A DNA stretch of 59,869 nucleotides, taken from Glaciozyma antarctica PI12 (Eukaryota > Basidiomycota > Microbotryomycetes > Kriegeriales > Camptobasidiaceae). The first letter of the stretch is position 1; each line of letters starts with the position of its first letter. The notes below the pieces were generated by a model that was not told the DNA's origin, ran no database searches, and worked only from the letters and a program-made list of their open reading frames with translations. Position numbers and translations under genes: made by a program. This document shows, piece by piece, positions 23,356 through 33,844 of this stretch. The DNA lies in assembly GCA_002917775.1 (NCBI GenBank), contig KZ627157.1, positions 1,311,384 through 1,371,252 on the forward strand, in the 5' to 3' direction.

Positions 23356-25867
23356 ATGCAGGTCAGTCTTCATAGTCCGCTCTATCGAAATCGTAGTTCA
23401 CTCTGACCCCAAAACGCAGCACGAGCTCTTCCTCCTCCTCTCTTCGCACCCGTCTCCTCTCCTCGCCTCGCCCCTCCTTCACCCCGGCGAACGCACCACT
23501 CTCCTCCGTCTCTCGGCCCTCGCAACTCTTCACCAATCCGTCACTTCCTTTTGCGCTCGAATCCACCCGACTTCCTCCCTCTCCGCCCTCGCAGCGATCC
23601 TCACAACCCAAATCAGTCGACCCTACACCGCGGATGTTCTTGCGCTCGAAGAACGCGTTCTGCGGGGCGAGATCGATGGATTACCATTGGCGCTTGTGAT
23701 GGCGGAAATGGGAGAATGGGAAGGATTGCTCAGCGGAGTCGGTAGGCTGCTCGATGCGCTGGAGCGAGGACCCGCAGCGCTCGAAGGGAAGAGCGTGAGG
23801 AGGGTCGCGTTTGCTGGAGCGGATGCCGACTACGAGGCGGAACAGGAATGGACGGCAGCACCTCTTCTTACTCTCCTCAGTCGACATTCCAACACCGGGC
23901 TGACCTCCCTCGCCTCCGTCCTCCGGTCCTGCATCTCGGCCATCTCCACTCTCTACCTCACCTGCCTCTCCTCTTTCCTCATTTGGGGTCTTCCAGGTCG
24001 TGAACCCCTTGTCCTCTGCACTTCTACCCCAACTTCGTCCTCACCAAGCTCAACAACCTATACATTCCCTCCGACTTCCCTCCCGCACCTCCCAGCACTC
24101 GAGAACCCGGCGACTCGCGCAGCGATCGCTCTATGCTCTATCGACCATCTGTCGAGCACTATCGGTTCTACATTCCCTCCCCAGCTCGTCGCTCAGCACC
24201 ACAACAGGTCCTATCGAGCTCCCTCGACCACTCCGCCACAGCCTACAATCCCTCCTCCAAGGCTGCACCGGTCCAGCCGACGAGTCTTTCCCCTCGCGCA
24301 TCTCTTCCATCGAAAGTACGTCATCGTCCAAGCCACTCTTCCTTCCTTTCGCTCATTCCTCCGCTCGCAGCCCTCCTCTCCACCCACCTCCTCACCCTAC
24401 ATCTCCCCACTCCCCTCCTCCTCACCACACTTCAAACTCTCAGCACCACCTTCCTACTCCGTACCCCTCTCGCGACCTCCCTAGTCTCGCAACTCCTCCT
24501 CCTCCGCCCCCGCCGCACCCTCTCCTCTCTCGACCTCTCCAGCGCCCTCGTTCGCGCCGCAGGAACAGAACTAGACGACGAAGATGGTTCGAGCGCACTT
24601 GACGCTTTCCGACTCGTGCTGAGCAAGGAGGAGGGCGTTCCGGAGGATCCGTTCGCGAAGAGGCTGTTGGGACCGAGCATCAGCCTCGTCTACGCTCCGA
24701 CACCGGCGTTGGCGCTCTTCCTAACACAAGACGCACTGGCGATCTACGGCCGGATCTGGGGGTACCTCATGGCCGTACGATCCTGCCACGCCCGTCTCCT
24801 CACCACGTTCGTCCCTCCTTCCTCTCCTCGAACGCGACTGACGCGTCCTCGCAGTTGGGCCTCCCTCGCACACGCCCAACGCCTCAGACGTCGGTACACC
24901 GGCGCGAGCGAAGGCGGCATCGACGCCGCAGAAGCCTCTATGCGCGAATCCGCCGTGCGAGGCGTATGGGGCCTCGTTCGCTCGATGGTGTGGTGGGTCG
25001 AGGGCGTCGAGGCGCACTTTCAGATGGACGTGATTGATCCTGCGCTTCGGGGGCTGTTGGAGAGGATTGGGGAGGGGGGAGAGGAGAAGGGACATGTGCG
25101 GGGGAGGTCGTTCTCGACTAAGGCGGGGAGCGAGGTCGGGGAGGAGGAAGCGAGGCTCGATTTTACGAGTTTGGCGGCGCTACATGCGCTGTATTTGTCG
25201 GTGCTGCTTTCGGGATTGTTGCTGAATTCGGAAGTGCTGAGTGGGATGGTGATGGAGATAATGGAGACGTGTGAGGCGTTTTGCGCGAGGGTGGATAGAT
25301 GGGGAGGAGATGTGTTGCCGGGGCTCTTGTCGGGGACGATGGGAGACGAAGAGAGCGCTCAGCGTGCGTCGATTTCGCTCCTCCTTGCGAGAGCCGGCAA
25401 CTGACTTTGATTCGCAGTCGTTTGGGAACGACATCAACTCGTTCAGGAGGTCAACGAGGTTCGTCCTCCGTCACTCCTTCTCACCTCGCTAACTTTCGTC
25501 ACAGACCTTCTCCGACAAGCTCCTCACTTTCTTCGAGCTCCTCTCCTCCGCCTCAACCAACCCTCGTCGCCCAACCCACCCCGACACCTCCGTCTCCTCC
25601 ACCTCCCTCTTCCGCACCGCCCTCCCCCTCCTCCCAGCCTTCAAGAAGTCCTCCTCCACTCTTTCACAAAACCCCATCGTCGCGCAGGCACGAGCAGAGG
25701 CGGAGCTTGCGGCGAGGGAGTTTTTGCCGCAGTTGTTGCTGAGGTTGGATTTCGCGAGGTGGTTTAGTAGAGCGGGGGAGAGGAGGGAGAGGGCGGAGGA
25801 GAGGGAGAAGGCGAGGGAGGAGGTGGTGGCGGGGGGGTCGGTGTTGCAGGGGCTGAACGATTCGTAA
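23356..25867 (+). CDS. Gamma-tubulin complex component 4 homologue (Spc97/Spc98 family)
   Basis: Part of the gamma-tubulin ring complex that nucleates microtubules. The first coding exon is only ATGCAG; an intron ending in CGCAG joins it to HELFLLLSSHPSPLL, matching the GCP4 N-terminus (His-Glu-Leu-Leu pattern). The GRIP1 region includes VLALEERVLRGEIDG and LVMAEMGEWEGLLSGVGRLL. The C-terminal GRIP2 region includes LFLTQDALAIYGRIWGYLMA, WGLVRSMVWWVEGVEAHFQM and FTSLAALHALYLSVLLSGLL, the part that contacts gamma-tubulin. Two short introns near 25395-25500 (donors GTGCGT and GTTCGT) precede the last exon, which ends SVLQGLNDS. The length, about 750 residues, suits GCP4, the smallest GCP class. 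Confidence 0.85.
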
Positions 25868-26284
25868 TGCAGTTGGGATCGCGTCGATGGACTGTTATAG
25901 CTGGCGAGTTTCGCTCCACACCTGCGTGCATAAGCGGAATGGCCAGAAGTCTGCTTCGTCGCTTTCTCTCTTTCGTTCTGGCTCTCCAAATCTCTGCTCC
26001 AAGTTGCCCTCAAGAGGTCGCGAGGGCTTCGGGCGGCGTGCGGGTTTCGTAAAACAAGTGCAGATGCGTATTGCGATGATCTGTAGACAATGCTAGATGT
26101 GTTTCAAAGCTGATAACGTAGTAGTAAACCTCTCACTCCTCCAACCGCTCGAGCATCAACTTCGCAGCGAGCGTACCGCCTCCATCCCCTTCTCGCTCCC
26201 TCCCTCGCTCCCTCCCTCGCTTCGGTCCCTCTGTCACTCCTCCAGCAGATTCCCGCCCCCTAACCTCACTCCCACTCCCTCATC
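25868..26284. other. Convergent intergenic region
   Basis: About 420 bases between the stops of GCP4 (+) and the Bud6-like gene (-). Around 26190-26230 there is a short pyrimidine-rich tandem of a CTCCCTCCCTCG-like unit. Nothing else is seen. Confidence 0.5.
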
Positions 26285-28551
26285 CTAAATCCCCGCACCC
26301 CAGCCCCTTCCCCGCTCCTCAAAAGCCCTCAACTCCCTCTCCACCTCCTCCACCTCCTCCAACGAGATCTCTATCCCTCGATCGCGCATCTCCCGCACCC
26401 TCGAATTGAGCTGCAGCATTCCGTCTACCAGGAGACCGAAGGAGGCCGTCAGGCTTTCGTGGAGAGGGGCTAGGGAGGATAGGAGTATGGTGCGCGCGGC
26501 GGCTAGGTGGGAGTGAGTGGTCGCGGTGGAGTCGCAGGCGGTCGATTCCAGCGGGATGAAATCGATGTGGTTGATCGAGGGAGGAGAGGTGTCGGAAGAA
26601 GGGTGGTCGAGAGTGGGAGGGAGAGAATCGCCGAGGAATGTCGGACCACCTTCTCCACAGAGCTCCATAATCTCCTCCTCGAGGCGCCGGTTCCTCAACT
26701 GCGCTTTAAAATGGTCTTCACCTGTAGCAGCGTATCAGCATCATCCCTCCTGCTCCAGCGAACGACTCACTCAGTATCAGACACACCACGCTCCCCGTCT
26801 TGAGCCTCTCCAACTCCAACCTCCTCTCCAGATCCTCCTCGCACAGTATACCACCCTTCAAGTCCCTACTCGAGATCTGGAACGCTACTGCGAATGTGCG
26901 CTGTAGGGAAAGGAGAGAGATCGGCTCGCGAACGAGGTGCTTCTTTCGCTGCGTGTCGAGTTGGAGGAAGATGTATCGCGGGGCGAAGAGAGAAATGTGT
27001 CGAATGGGGTCGCGAGTGAGGTTGATGGGAGGGAGGGAAGGGGTGTCGGTAGCGAGGTCGTGCGAAGGTAGAGTATCGGGGAGAGTGGCGGCCTGGATAG
27101 ATTGAGAGGTCGTTCGAGCTCCACTTCCAGCTCGAACATAACGCAGCGGACTAGTTCCTCCCTGCGGAACCGGCAAGCGCCTCCCTTCCCTCGGAAGAAG
27201 AGGAAGATCTCGCTCTTCCCTGTTCTCCTTCGACTCATTCCACACGGACTGAATGAAGACGTCTCCCTCTTCTCCCCGTCCCAAAAAGACTCCATTCCTC
27301 TTTTCCGAGTGGCCAAGTTCGATACTGGCTGCTGACGTGCGCTCGCGGAGATAGGGGAGCGAGGAGGAGGTGTGGAGAGGTCGGCGGGCTTGGGTGGATG
27401 GTGCTGGGTCGCGCGGAGTAGAGGCGATGGGAGACGGGGGGAGCTCGGTTGAGAGAGCTGCGGAGGGTGGAAGGGAAAGGATGGCGTAGGATCGAAAGCG
27501 AGGCGAGGTGGGGGGATCTTGCAAAGAAGGCGTCGGGAGGGGTCGAGGGCGGAGGGTTGTTGCGAGATGATCGCGTGGGGTGTAGGTGATGGGTGAGGGC
27601 GGAAGGGTGGTGGAGAGGGCTGCAGCGGGTGGTCGAGAAAAGAGTGTATGAGACCGGTGGCGAGGCGAAGTTGGAGTATCCTGCGAAAGGGGTCCCTGCG
27701 CTTTCCTCCTCGCCTCAAGAATCGCGTTGAGACGTACCCGCGAAGGAGTCGTCCCCGCTGACCTCCTTTCCCCCGCCACCTCGCCGCTCAGCTTCGCTTG
27801 TTCTACCTCGCTCGTGCTCGCTGGTGCCGAACCGGGTGGAAGTGATTCGTGCAGAGTGATGGAGGCTGCTGACAGATTCGCCTGGAATTGAAGGATGATG
27901 GAGCTGATGTCGTTGACGGAGAAAGGGGAGGGAGTGCATTAGAGAGTGCCTTCGAGAGCGGTGCGAAGGAGGGACCCGAAAGCCTCGAGTTGGAGGTCGC
28001 TGCGCGAGAGATTAGCTGTGCTCGCGATCGTGAGGTCAAATGGACACACCTTGTGGGAATCGACTCCTCCTTGAGGGCTGCACAGACGGAGTTGAGCTGG
28101 TTGCCAATGGCTTGAAACGTTGCCGAGATGTTGGCAGTCGACGAGCGGCGGTCTTTGGACCACTCTGTGAGCTCTGCAGGTGAAGATCAGCAGACTGGCC
28201 TTACCATAGCGCTTAAGGAAGCTACTTACGCTCCATCAGCGTGTGAGAGAGACCCTGCAAGCCGTGCACCTCGCCCTCGATGTACTGCTCTCGCTTCCAA
28301 GGTGGTACCACCTCGGGCTAGCGAGAGGTACAAGTATCAGCTCGGCCCCTTAGCACAGCATCTGAGCTCTCCACACCCACAGAGCGCGGGGAGAGGCTCA
28401 CCTTGGCTTCAGAAGTCATCTGCGCGCCCGGGACCACCAGAGGAATGAGGTCCACTCTCGGCCTGGGGCCTCTGAGCGGCGCTCGTAAAGACGCATGAGA
28501 GGTATGGTCACCGAGTTGGATGAAGGGAGAGGTTTCTGCGGGGCTGGGCAT
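26285..28551 (-). CDS. Bud6/Aip3-like actin and polarity factor, frame interrupted by one TAA
   Basis: Bud6 binds actin and activates formins at sites of polarised growth. The N-terminal Aip3 helical region is recognisable: LQGLSHTLMELTEWSKDRRS, SATFQAIGNQLNSVCAAL, SDLQLEAFGSLLRTALEGTL, then FSVNDISSIILQFQANL. A Ser/Pro-rich linker with an internal duplication follows. Next is the second conserved Bud6 domain (YIFLQLDTQRKKHLVREPIS; RRLELERLKTGSVVCLIL), and then a helical end. The C-terminal coiled-coil region of canonical Bud6 is much shorter here. A TAA at 27939-27941 lies inside the first domain, with the same frame resuming directly after it. No good intron removes it without losing conserved residues; a weak GTCCCT donor is the only option I found. 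The start ATG at 28551 is the farthest upstream; a second ATG (MTSEAK) follows. Confidence 0.68.
27357..27683 (-). repeat. Internal tandem duplication of about 54 codons in the Bud6-like gene
   Basis: Two adjacent stretches of the linker begin QDTPTSPRHRSHTLFSRPP and QDPPTSPRFRSYAILSLPP. Both continue with AALST-LPPSPI-TPRD. About 27 of the first 38 residues agree, so the duplication is old enough to have diverged. Confidence 0.8.
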
Positions 28552-29490
28552 CGAGAGGGCGGCGGTAGGCGGTCCTGGAAGTCACTGAACGAGGAGCCTC
28601 AGCGCCCGGAGTCGGCGGCGGCGACGTGGGAGCGGGCGAGGCGCCGGGATGTCACTGCTGTGAGATTGACCGGGGTAAGATCTCTACCAGGTGTGCTGGT
28701 GCTGTAGGTGGTCGGGAGAGGAATTGGAGGAGAGAGGGAGGACTTGGCTGAGTTCGTTTCGCTTCGTTCAACCAAGGTGAGCTTTTTGCTGTTCCTCTTG
28801 ACTGAGCTTGACTCAGCCAGTCCAGTCTTGATCACACTCCCATCAACTCTCTATCTCTCTTAGTTTGAAGTCTCTCTTTTCGCCTGACTTTGGCTCAGAG
28901 TCGCGTCGAACGCGTCGAAACGCGTTGACTCAACTCGTTTTTCTCGCACGGTCTGATTCAAGTTCTCCTCACCTTTGCGCCATTTACCAGACTGCTGCCG
29001 CACAGAAACCGTGTCTCCCTGCGACTAGATATCGCTTCAAGGGGCTGAAATTGCGTGAGCACTTTTGCAAAGGCCGCTGCTCGGATTTGTCGTTTCGACA
29101 GCTCAATTCGAGCCAGGGTTCATTAAATCTCATCTGTATCACTCAGCTACGAGAAGATTGTGAGCTGAGAGGCGGACCTGAGGAGGAGAGGAATGCGTCG
29201 TAAAACGCAAACAGCCGCAAGGATCGCGCCGTGCTCCCTCATTTTTTTCCCTGGTCTCCTCCTTCCTCATCAAGTCCAAGGCGCCTTTCCAAACCTCTCC
29301 TTCATCATCTTGTGGCCGTCTCCTCCTTGATGGCCACATGCCTTCGCAGCAGCTTCGCTCCGCGAGGTGAGCCTGAGGTGCGCCAGGCCGCAGCGCCAGT
29401 CCTTGGCGTTCCTTCGACCTCGCTGCTATCCCTATCCTCAGCCCATAATCCCCTTCGAATCCTCTCTCAAGGAGCTGCGTTCCATCTCGC
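28552..29490. promoter_or_regulatory. Divergent promoter region, Bud6-like and zinc-cluster genes
   Basis: About 940 bases lie between the two start codons. No credible gene is seen. Two exact TGACTCA sequences (28809-28815 and 28926-28932) lie 117 bases apart, the core site of Gcn4/AP-1 family bZIP proteins. Whether they work is unknown. Confidence 0.45.
28809..28932. promoter_or_regulatory. Pair of TGACTCA (Gcn4/AP-1-type) sites
   Basis: TGACTCA occurs exactly at 28809-28815 and at 28926-28932 in the divergent intergenic region. A 7-mer of this kind is expected about once per 8 kb, so two within 120 bases is suggestive but not proof. Confidence 0.35.
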
Positions 29491-31692
29491 ATGCTCGCTC
29501 CGTCGGCCTGCGAAGGTTCATTCTTCCACGGTCTCAGGTCGATCCTGTCTGTTGCCGACCTCCCTCCTCCGAGGCGTTTCGTTCCTCACGGGCTACACTC
29601 TCGACGACGACGACGACAAGACTCTAGCTACTCTTCACCAACTCAGCCGCCTCAGCCATTCTCGAAAGACACCAGTGAGTCGCTTCTCCACTGTCGGAGC
29701 ACTGCTTCCGCCCTCTTCTCGAGGCTCTTGGCAGCTGGGGAGAGGCGCCGGAGGGGTGGTAAGATCGGGGGAGCTACGGTGGAGTAGGGTACGAGCGCAG
29801 GGGGTGTAGCGCGCAGAGGGAGGCGAGGTGGAACGTCGAGAGAGCTCCAGACGGGCGCAGGCCGTGTCAGGTCGAGCCACTCTCAGGCGGCACGAGGGAG
29901 TCCATCGAGGTGGTGGAACGTCCGTACCTATGAAAAGGGAAATGTGGAGGGACACCCGCTCGACTAGAGGACACAGCTAACCCTCCTTTGCTCCCCAGTG
30001 ACCCGCCCAATCCCCGAAGGCGCCCCGCGCAAGCGCCCAGCGCGTTCCTGCCTCGCCTGCCGCTCCTCCAAAGTCCGCTGTGTCGGCGCCCCTGGTCGCC
30101 GTCGAAGTCGGCGCCGCCGAATCCCGCTGCCAGCGGTGCGAGAAGATGGACATTGATTGCGAGTTTGTGAGCTTGAGGAGGTTTGGGAGGCCGAGGAGGA
30201 GGCCGCCTGGGACGGCGCCGAATGATCGAAGGACGGGGGAGAAGAGCAAGGGGAAGGAGAAGGAGGTGCCGAACGATGGATGGGTCGACGCGGACGTACC
30301 CCCTTCGCAAGGTCGTGCTCCTCCCTCAGCACCCCACGCAGGAACCCTCGTCCCCTCCCCTCGCTCCAGTCTCTCCCCTCCCGCCTCTCCGACGTACTAC
30401 TCTTTCCCCCTTCCAAGCCCTCATCAAGACCTCGCCCCCGCCTCGGACACGTCGGACAACTACGAATCCCTCGCACACGAGTACCTCACCACGATCCACC
30501 CCTTCCTCCCCCTCCTCCCCTCAACCCGCGATCACCTCGTCTCCTACCTCCGCTTCTCGGCCCCAATCCTTTCCATCGCGCTCTACTCGATCCTCAACCC
30601 GAACGCCGACCTTCATATCAGCGTCGAGAGCTACCAGACGAGTTTGGCCGACTTGCAGGCGGCGGTGATGATTGTGCAGAGCTACTATGGACGCGGGAAA
30701 CCGGCGGAGGCGAGGGAGACGCTGCAGTGGGTGTGCGCGAGGATCTTGGAGAAGGGGTGGCATAGGATTGATGCGGCGGGACACGAGGGGATGGACATTG
30801 AGTTTGTCAAGGGGGTGAGGGTGCTTTGGTGGGAATCTTGGTGCATGGAGATTGCGATCGCGATCGTCACGGGCGTACGGACGTTCGTGCTTCAAGGCGT
30901 CGACTATTCGGTTCTTGTGAGCGATTCACCCAACGATGTGCGTTCCTCCTTACCCCCTTGAAGGCCCTCACTAATTCGAGAGGATCTACGCAGGCCGATT
31001 CGCCGTACAGCCTCCGCGTCCGCGCCGTCTCCCTCCTCCTCTCGTCGACCGAACCCCCCTCGCCCGCCGAGCTCGACCCAACCCCTCGTATCGAAGCCCT
31101 CAACACGGTCGCCTCGACCCTCTCCCTCCTCTCCCGTCACTCTTACCTAACTACCTGCAACCTCCTCGCCTCTCTCCCCTCCTCTCATGCCTCGTACGCC
31201 TCCCTCTCCGCCTCCCGCGAAGCAGCCTTCATGGCCTCTCTCATCTCCTCCGCCTCCACCATCTTCCTCCTCTCCTCCTCCTCCCTCTTCGCCTCTTTCG
31301 CCGCTTCCGCCTTCCCCTGCGGACTCGATACCACTTCCACTCCTCCCATCTCAACCCACGCTATCCTCCGCATCGCCTCCTCTCATATCTTCTCCCTCAT
31401 TCGCACCTCTCTCAACCCCGCCGTCCCTCCCTCTGTCCATTCACCTTTCTTCGGTTGCTCCCTCCTCGTCGCGAGTCAAGGAGCGATGTTGACGCTTCAA
31501 GCGGGGGAAAGCGACGATTGGAGAGGAGCGGGCGTGCTGAGTGATTTGGAACTGGCCGAGTGGGTGCTGGCGGGGCAGGAGAGGAGGTGGAGTGCGGTTG
31601 GGGGCGTGTTGAGGGAGTTGAGGATGCTCAGGTTGGCGGTGTATGGGGCTAGTGAGAGGGGGGCGCAGTTGTTGTTGAGTAGTGTAGAGTAG
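29491..31692 (+). CDS. Zn(II)2Cys6 zinc-cluster transcription factor, frame broken inside the zinc cluster
   Basis: Fungal-specific nuclear regulator. Exon 1 starts at the ATG at 29491 and ends near 29674. A 324-nt intron (donor GTGAGT, branch CTAAC) leads to TRPIPEGAPRKRPARSCLAC and RSSKVRC, giving the first three cysteines. The second half, SRCQRCEKMDIDCEF, gives the other three, but in another frame. A 9-base repeat (GTCGGCGCC) at 30082-30090 and 30107-30115 brackets 25 extra bases between the halves. The rest is a basic/Pro-rich linker and the fungal transcription factor domain (YLTTIHPFLPLLPSTRDHLV; GVRVLWWESWCMEIAIAIVT), with one intron near 30940-30993. Target genes cannot be inferred. 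Confidence 0.78.
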
Positions 31693-32716
31693 GCGTGACG
31701 TCGTTTTGTTGGGAATTCGCGAGTTCTGTGCCTTGAGGACGAAGCGTTCGAGGAGGTGCTGGAACAGTCTGGGAGAGGAGAGATTGGGAAAACCTTTTTG
31801 TTCTTTGCGACAGGAAACACTCGCAAGAGGATCTCGCGCACTTTTTCTCGCTCGAATCGAGCGGGAGGAAGACGGGGCGGACTCCTTCCACCTCCTCTCT
31901 CTGGCTTTCAGGGTGTTGAGATCCTTCGAAGTGAACGTACTACGCTCTCGTCGAGAGAGGACCAGCAGGATACCAGCTGAGCGCCAAAGGAATCGCCGAT
32001 GAGATCGAAATTGGCGGAAGGCCCCGCAGGAGAAGCTTCAAGATAGGTTTGGCTTAGCGAGGGCTGTCTGGCCTTCCTCCATGCCGGCTTGAGGGCTGGT
32101 GGTGGGGAGGATCGTCGGGTCCGCGAAAGGACTCGGAGTCCGGAGAGCGGGGTCGGAGTTGGCGAGCGAGTTTTTGGCTCAGGGCTGCTTGGAGATAGAC
32201 GACCGTCGCCAAGCCCCAGGTGTCGAGACGGCGGACACATCCTTGCGCGCCAGCTCGCCGTGGTTTGGACTCCACCACCCATTTGTGTCGCAGCTAGCTA
32301 ACTTGCAGCAGTAAGTAGAGCGTATCTTGTTCAGGGAGCGGGTGACGATGAGGGAGGCCGGGCGAGCCAGGGCGGCGAGGGGGGCGCTCTCTCGCCGGAA
32401 GGTGTTGTGAGCTTGCTGGCAACGGCTACCGCGCGAGCGGCCAAGGGGCCACTAGCAGACGTTTTCACAAGGAGGAGGACACTGGGGGAGTACGGGAGGG
32501 CCAGGAGGGACCACGCGCCTCATCGCTGGCGGCCTCAGGAGTCAGGCCTTAGGGACAGGGTACGCTCGACGCTGAAGCACTGCTGACCAGCTCTCTTCTC
32601 CTTTCGCAGGCAGATTGACTGCCGAAACTTGCTCTCGCAACGGCGCGCGACCTTTGCCATTCCCACCTCGGCGCATCCTCCTCCTCCCCCGCGCTCTCGG
32701 CGACGCCAGGACCACG
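31693..32716. other. Intergenic region upstream of the Vam7-like gene, no gene seen
   Basis: About 1 kb. Several short open frames are rich in Arg, Ser and Pro and lack domains. A pyrimidine tract followed by CGCAG near 32600-32610 could be the acceptor of a 5' UTR intron of the Vam7-like gene. Confidence 0.4.
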
Positions 32717-33724
32717 ATGAACCCCTCCTCGCACCTCATCCAGTCCCTCTCCATCCCCTCCCACTCGACCCGCCCCTCCCCACCTCCCGAACACACCGTC
32801 TACAACATCCTCATCACGACCCCGACGCACTCGTACACGATCCCGCACCGCTACTCCTCCTTCGCCTCTCTCCACTCCTCCCTCTCCACTCTCTCCCCCC
32901 CTCCCCTCCCTCCCAAACGCTCCCTCTTCTCCCTCGTTGCACCGAGCGAATCAACCCTCAACTCCCGTCGCGCAGCTTTGGAAACCTACCTCCGTTCCCT
33001 CCTCTCTCGCGCCCCCCTCGCCTCCCACCCCGCTTTCACCACTTTCCTCGCCGCTCCTCCCTCCGCAGCTCCACTACCAATAACGAGTACATCCTGGCTC
33101 CTCTCCCATTCCTCCCTCTCTTCCCTCGCGCGCTCCCTCCGCGGTCAATTCGCGCAGAGGGACGCTCTCCTCTTGCGGAACGATGCGGGCGCACATGCCG
33201 TTGGAGCTGAAGCGAAGAAAGGGTTGGTAGAGCTGGTGAGCGGGGTAGAAGGGTTGGGGAAAGGGTTGAAGGAGCTTGCGGAGGGAGGAATGGTGGATGG
33301 GGAATTAAGGAGGCGAGGGGAGATGCTGGGGAGCTTGAGGGATGAAGTGGAGGACCTGGGGAAGGTGGCGAGGGGTGGCCCGAGGGTTGGGTCGGGGAAA
33401 TGGGAGGTGGGAGCTGTGAAGGAGAGGGAGAGCTTGTTGAAGGGGAAGGGGACTGCGAGGGTCTTGGGAGCGGTCGAGACAGCTGAGACGAGGCCATTGG
33501 ATAATGCGGGGTTGATGCAGTTGCAGCAGACGTATGTTGGGGAGCAGGACGCCAAGCTCGAAGGCCTCACCGCCGTTCTTCGGCGGCAGAAAGCGCTGGG
33601 GTTGATGATTGGGGACGAATTGGCGGTGCAGAGTGAGGTGCTGGATGGGATTGAGGAGGATGTGAGGAGGGTTGGGGGGAAGATGGGAGAGGCGGGGAAG
33701 GTGATGAGGAAGCTGGGGACTTAG
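32717..33724 (+). CDS. Vam7-like vacuolar Qc-SNARE with PX domain
   Basis: Soluble SNARE for vacuole and endosome fusion, held on membranes by a PX domain that binds phosphatidylinositol 3-phosphate. It is a single exon of 335 residues (yeast Vam7 is about 316). The PX domain covers about residues 20-110, with the RYSSF basic-aromatic site, the PPPLPPKRSLF loop and a conserved RRAALETYLRSLLSR helix. A low-complexity middle follows. The last 65 or so residues form the SNARE helix (MQLQQTYVGEQDAKLEGLTA, then heptads around the central Gln). There is no membrane anchor, as in Vam7. The start ATG at 32717 is the first in frame. It converges on the next gene, 120 bases apart. Confidence 0.88.
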   Translation: MNPSSHLIQSLSIPSHSTRPSPPPEHTVYNILITTPTHSYTIPHRYSSFASLHSSLSTLSPPPLPPKRSLFSLVAPSESTLNSRRAALETYLRSLLSRAPLASHPAFTTFLAAPPSAAPLPITSTSWLLSHSSLSSLARSLRGQFAQRDALLLRNDAGAHAVGAEAKKGLVELVSGVEGLGKGLKELAEGGMVDGELRRRGEMLGSLRDEVEDLGKVARGGPRVGSGKWEVGAVKERESLLKGKGTARVLGAVETAETRPLDNAGLMQLQQTYVGEQDAKLEGLTAVLRRQKALGLMIGDELAVQSEVLDGIEEDVRRVGGKMGEAGKVMRKLGT

Positions 33725-33844
33725 TGGTGCGTTCCCTTTCGTGTGCGGGCGGAGAAGAGCGAGCTGACGATCTCCTAGTCGCGCAGAGCACGAGCAGGAA
33801 CCAGTCATTATGTCGGAATAGTACGCATCGCAATTCATTGTCCA

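Noticed and set aside
26190-26230. CTCCCTCCCTCG-like tandem
   Set aside because: A short pyrimidine tract of the kind common in these intergenic regions; not worth a separate claim.
30082-30133. A 52-nt intron (GTCGGC to TGCCAG) to fix the zinc-cluster frame
   Set aside because: It would restore the frame but remove one of the six cysteines, so a 25-base insertion explains the data better.
31908-32282. Minus-strand open frame of 124 codons
   Set aside because: Ser/Pro/Arg-rich translation with no domain, in an intergenic region of ordinary base composition.
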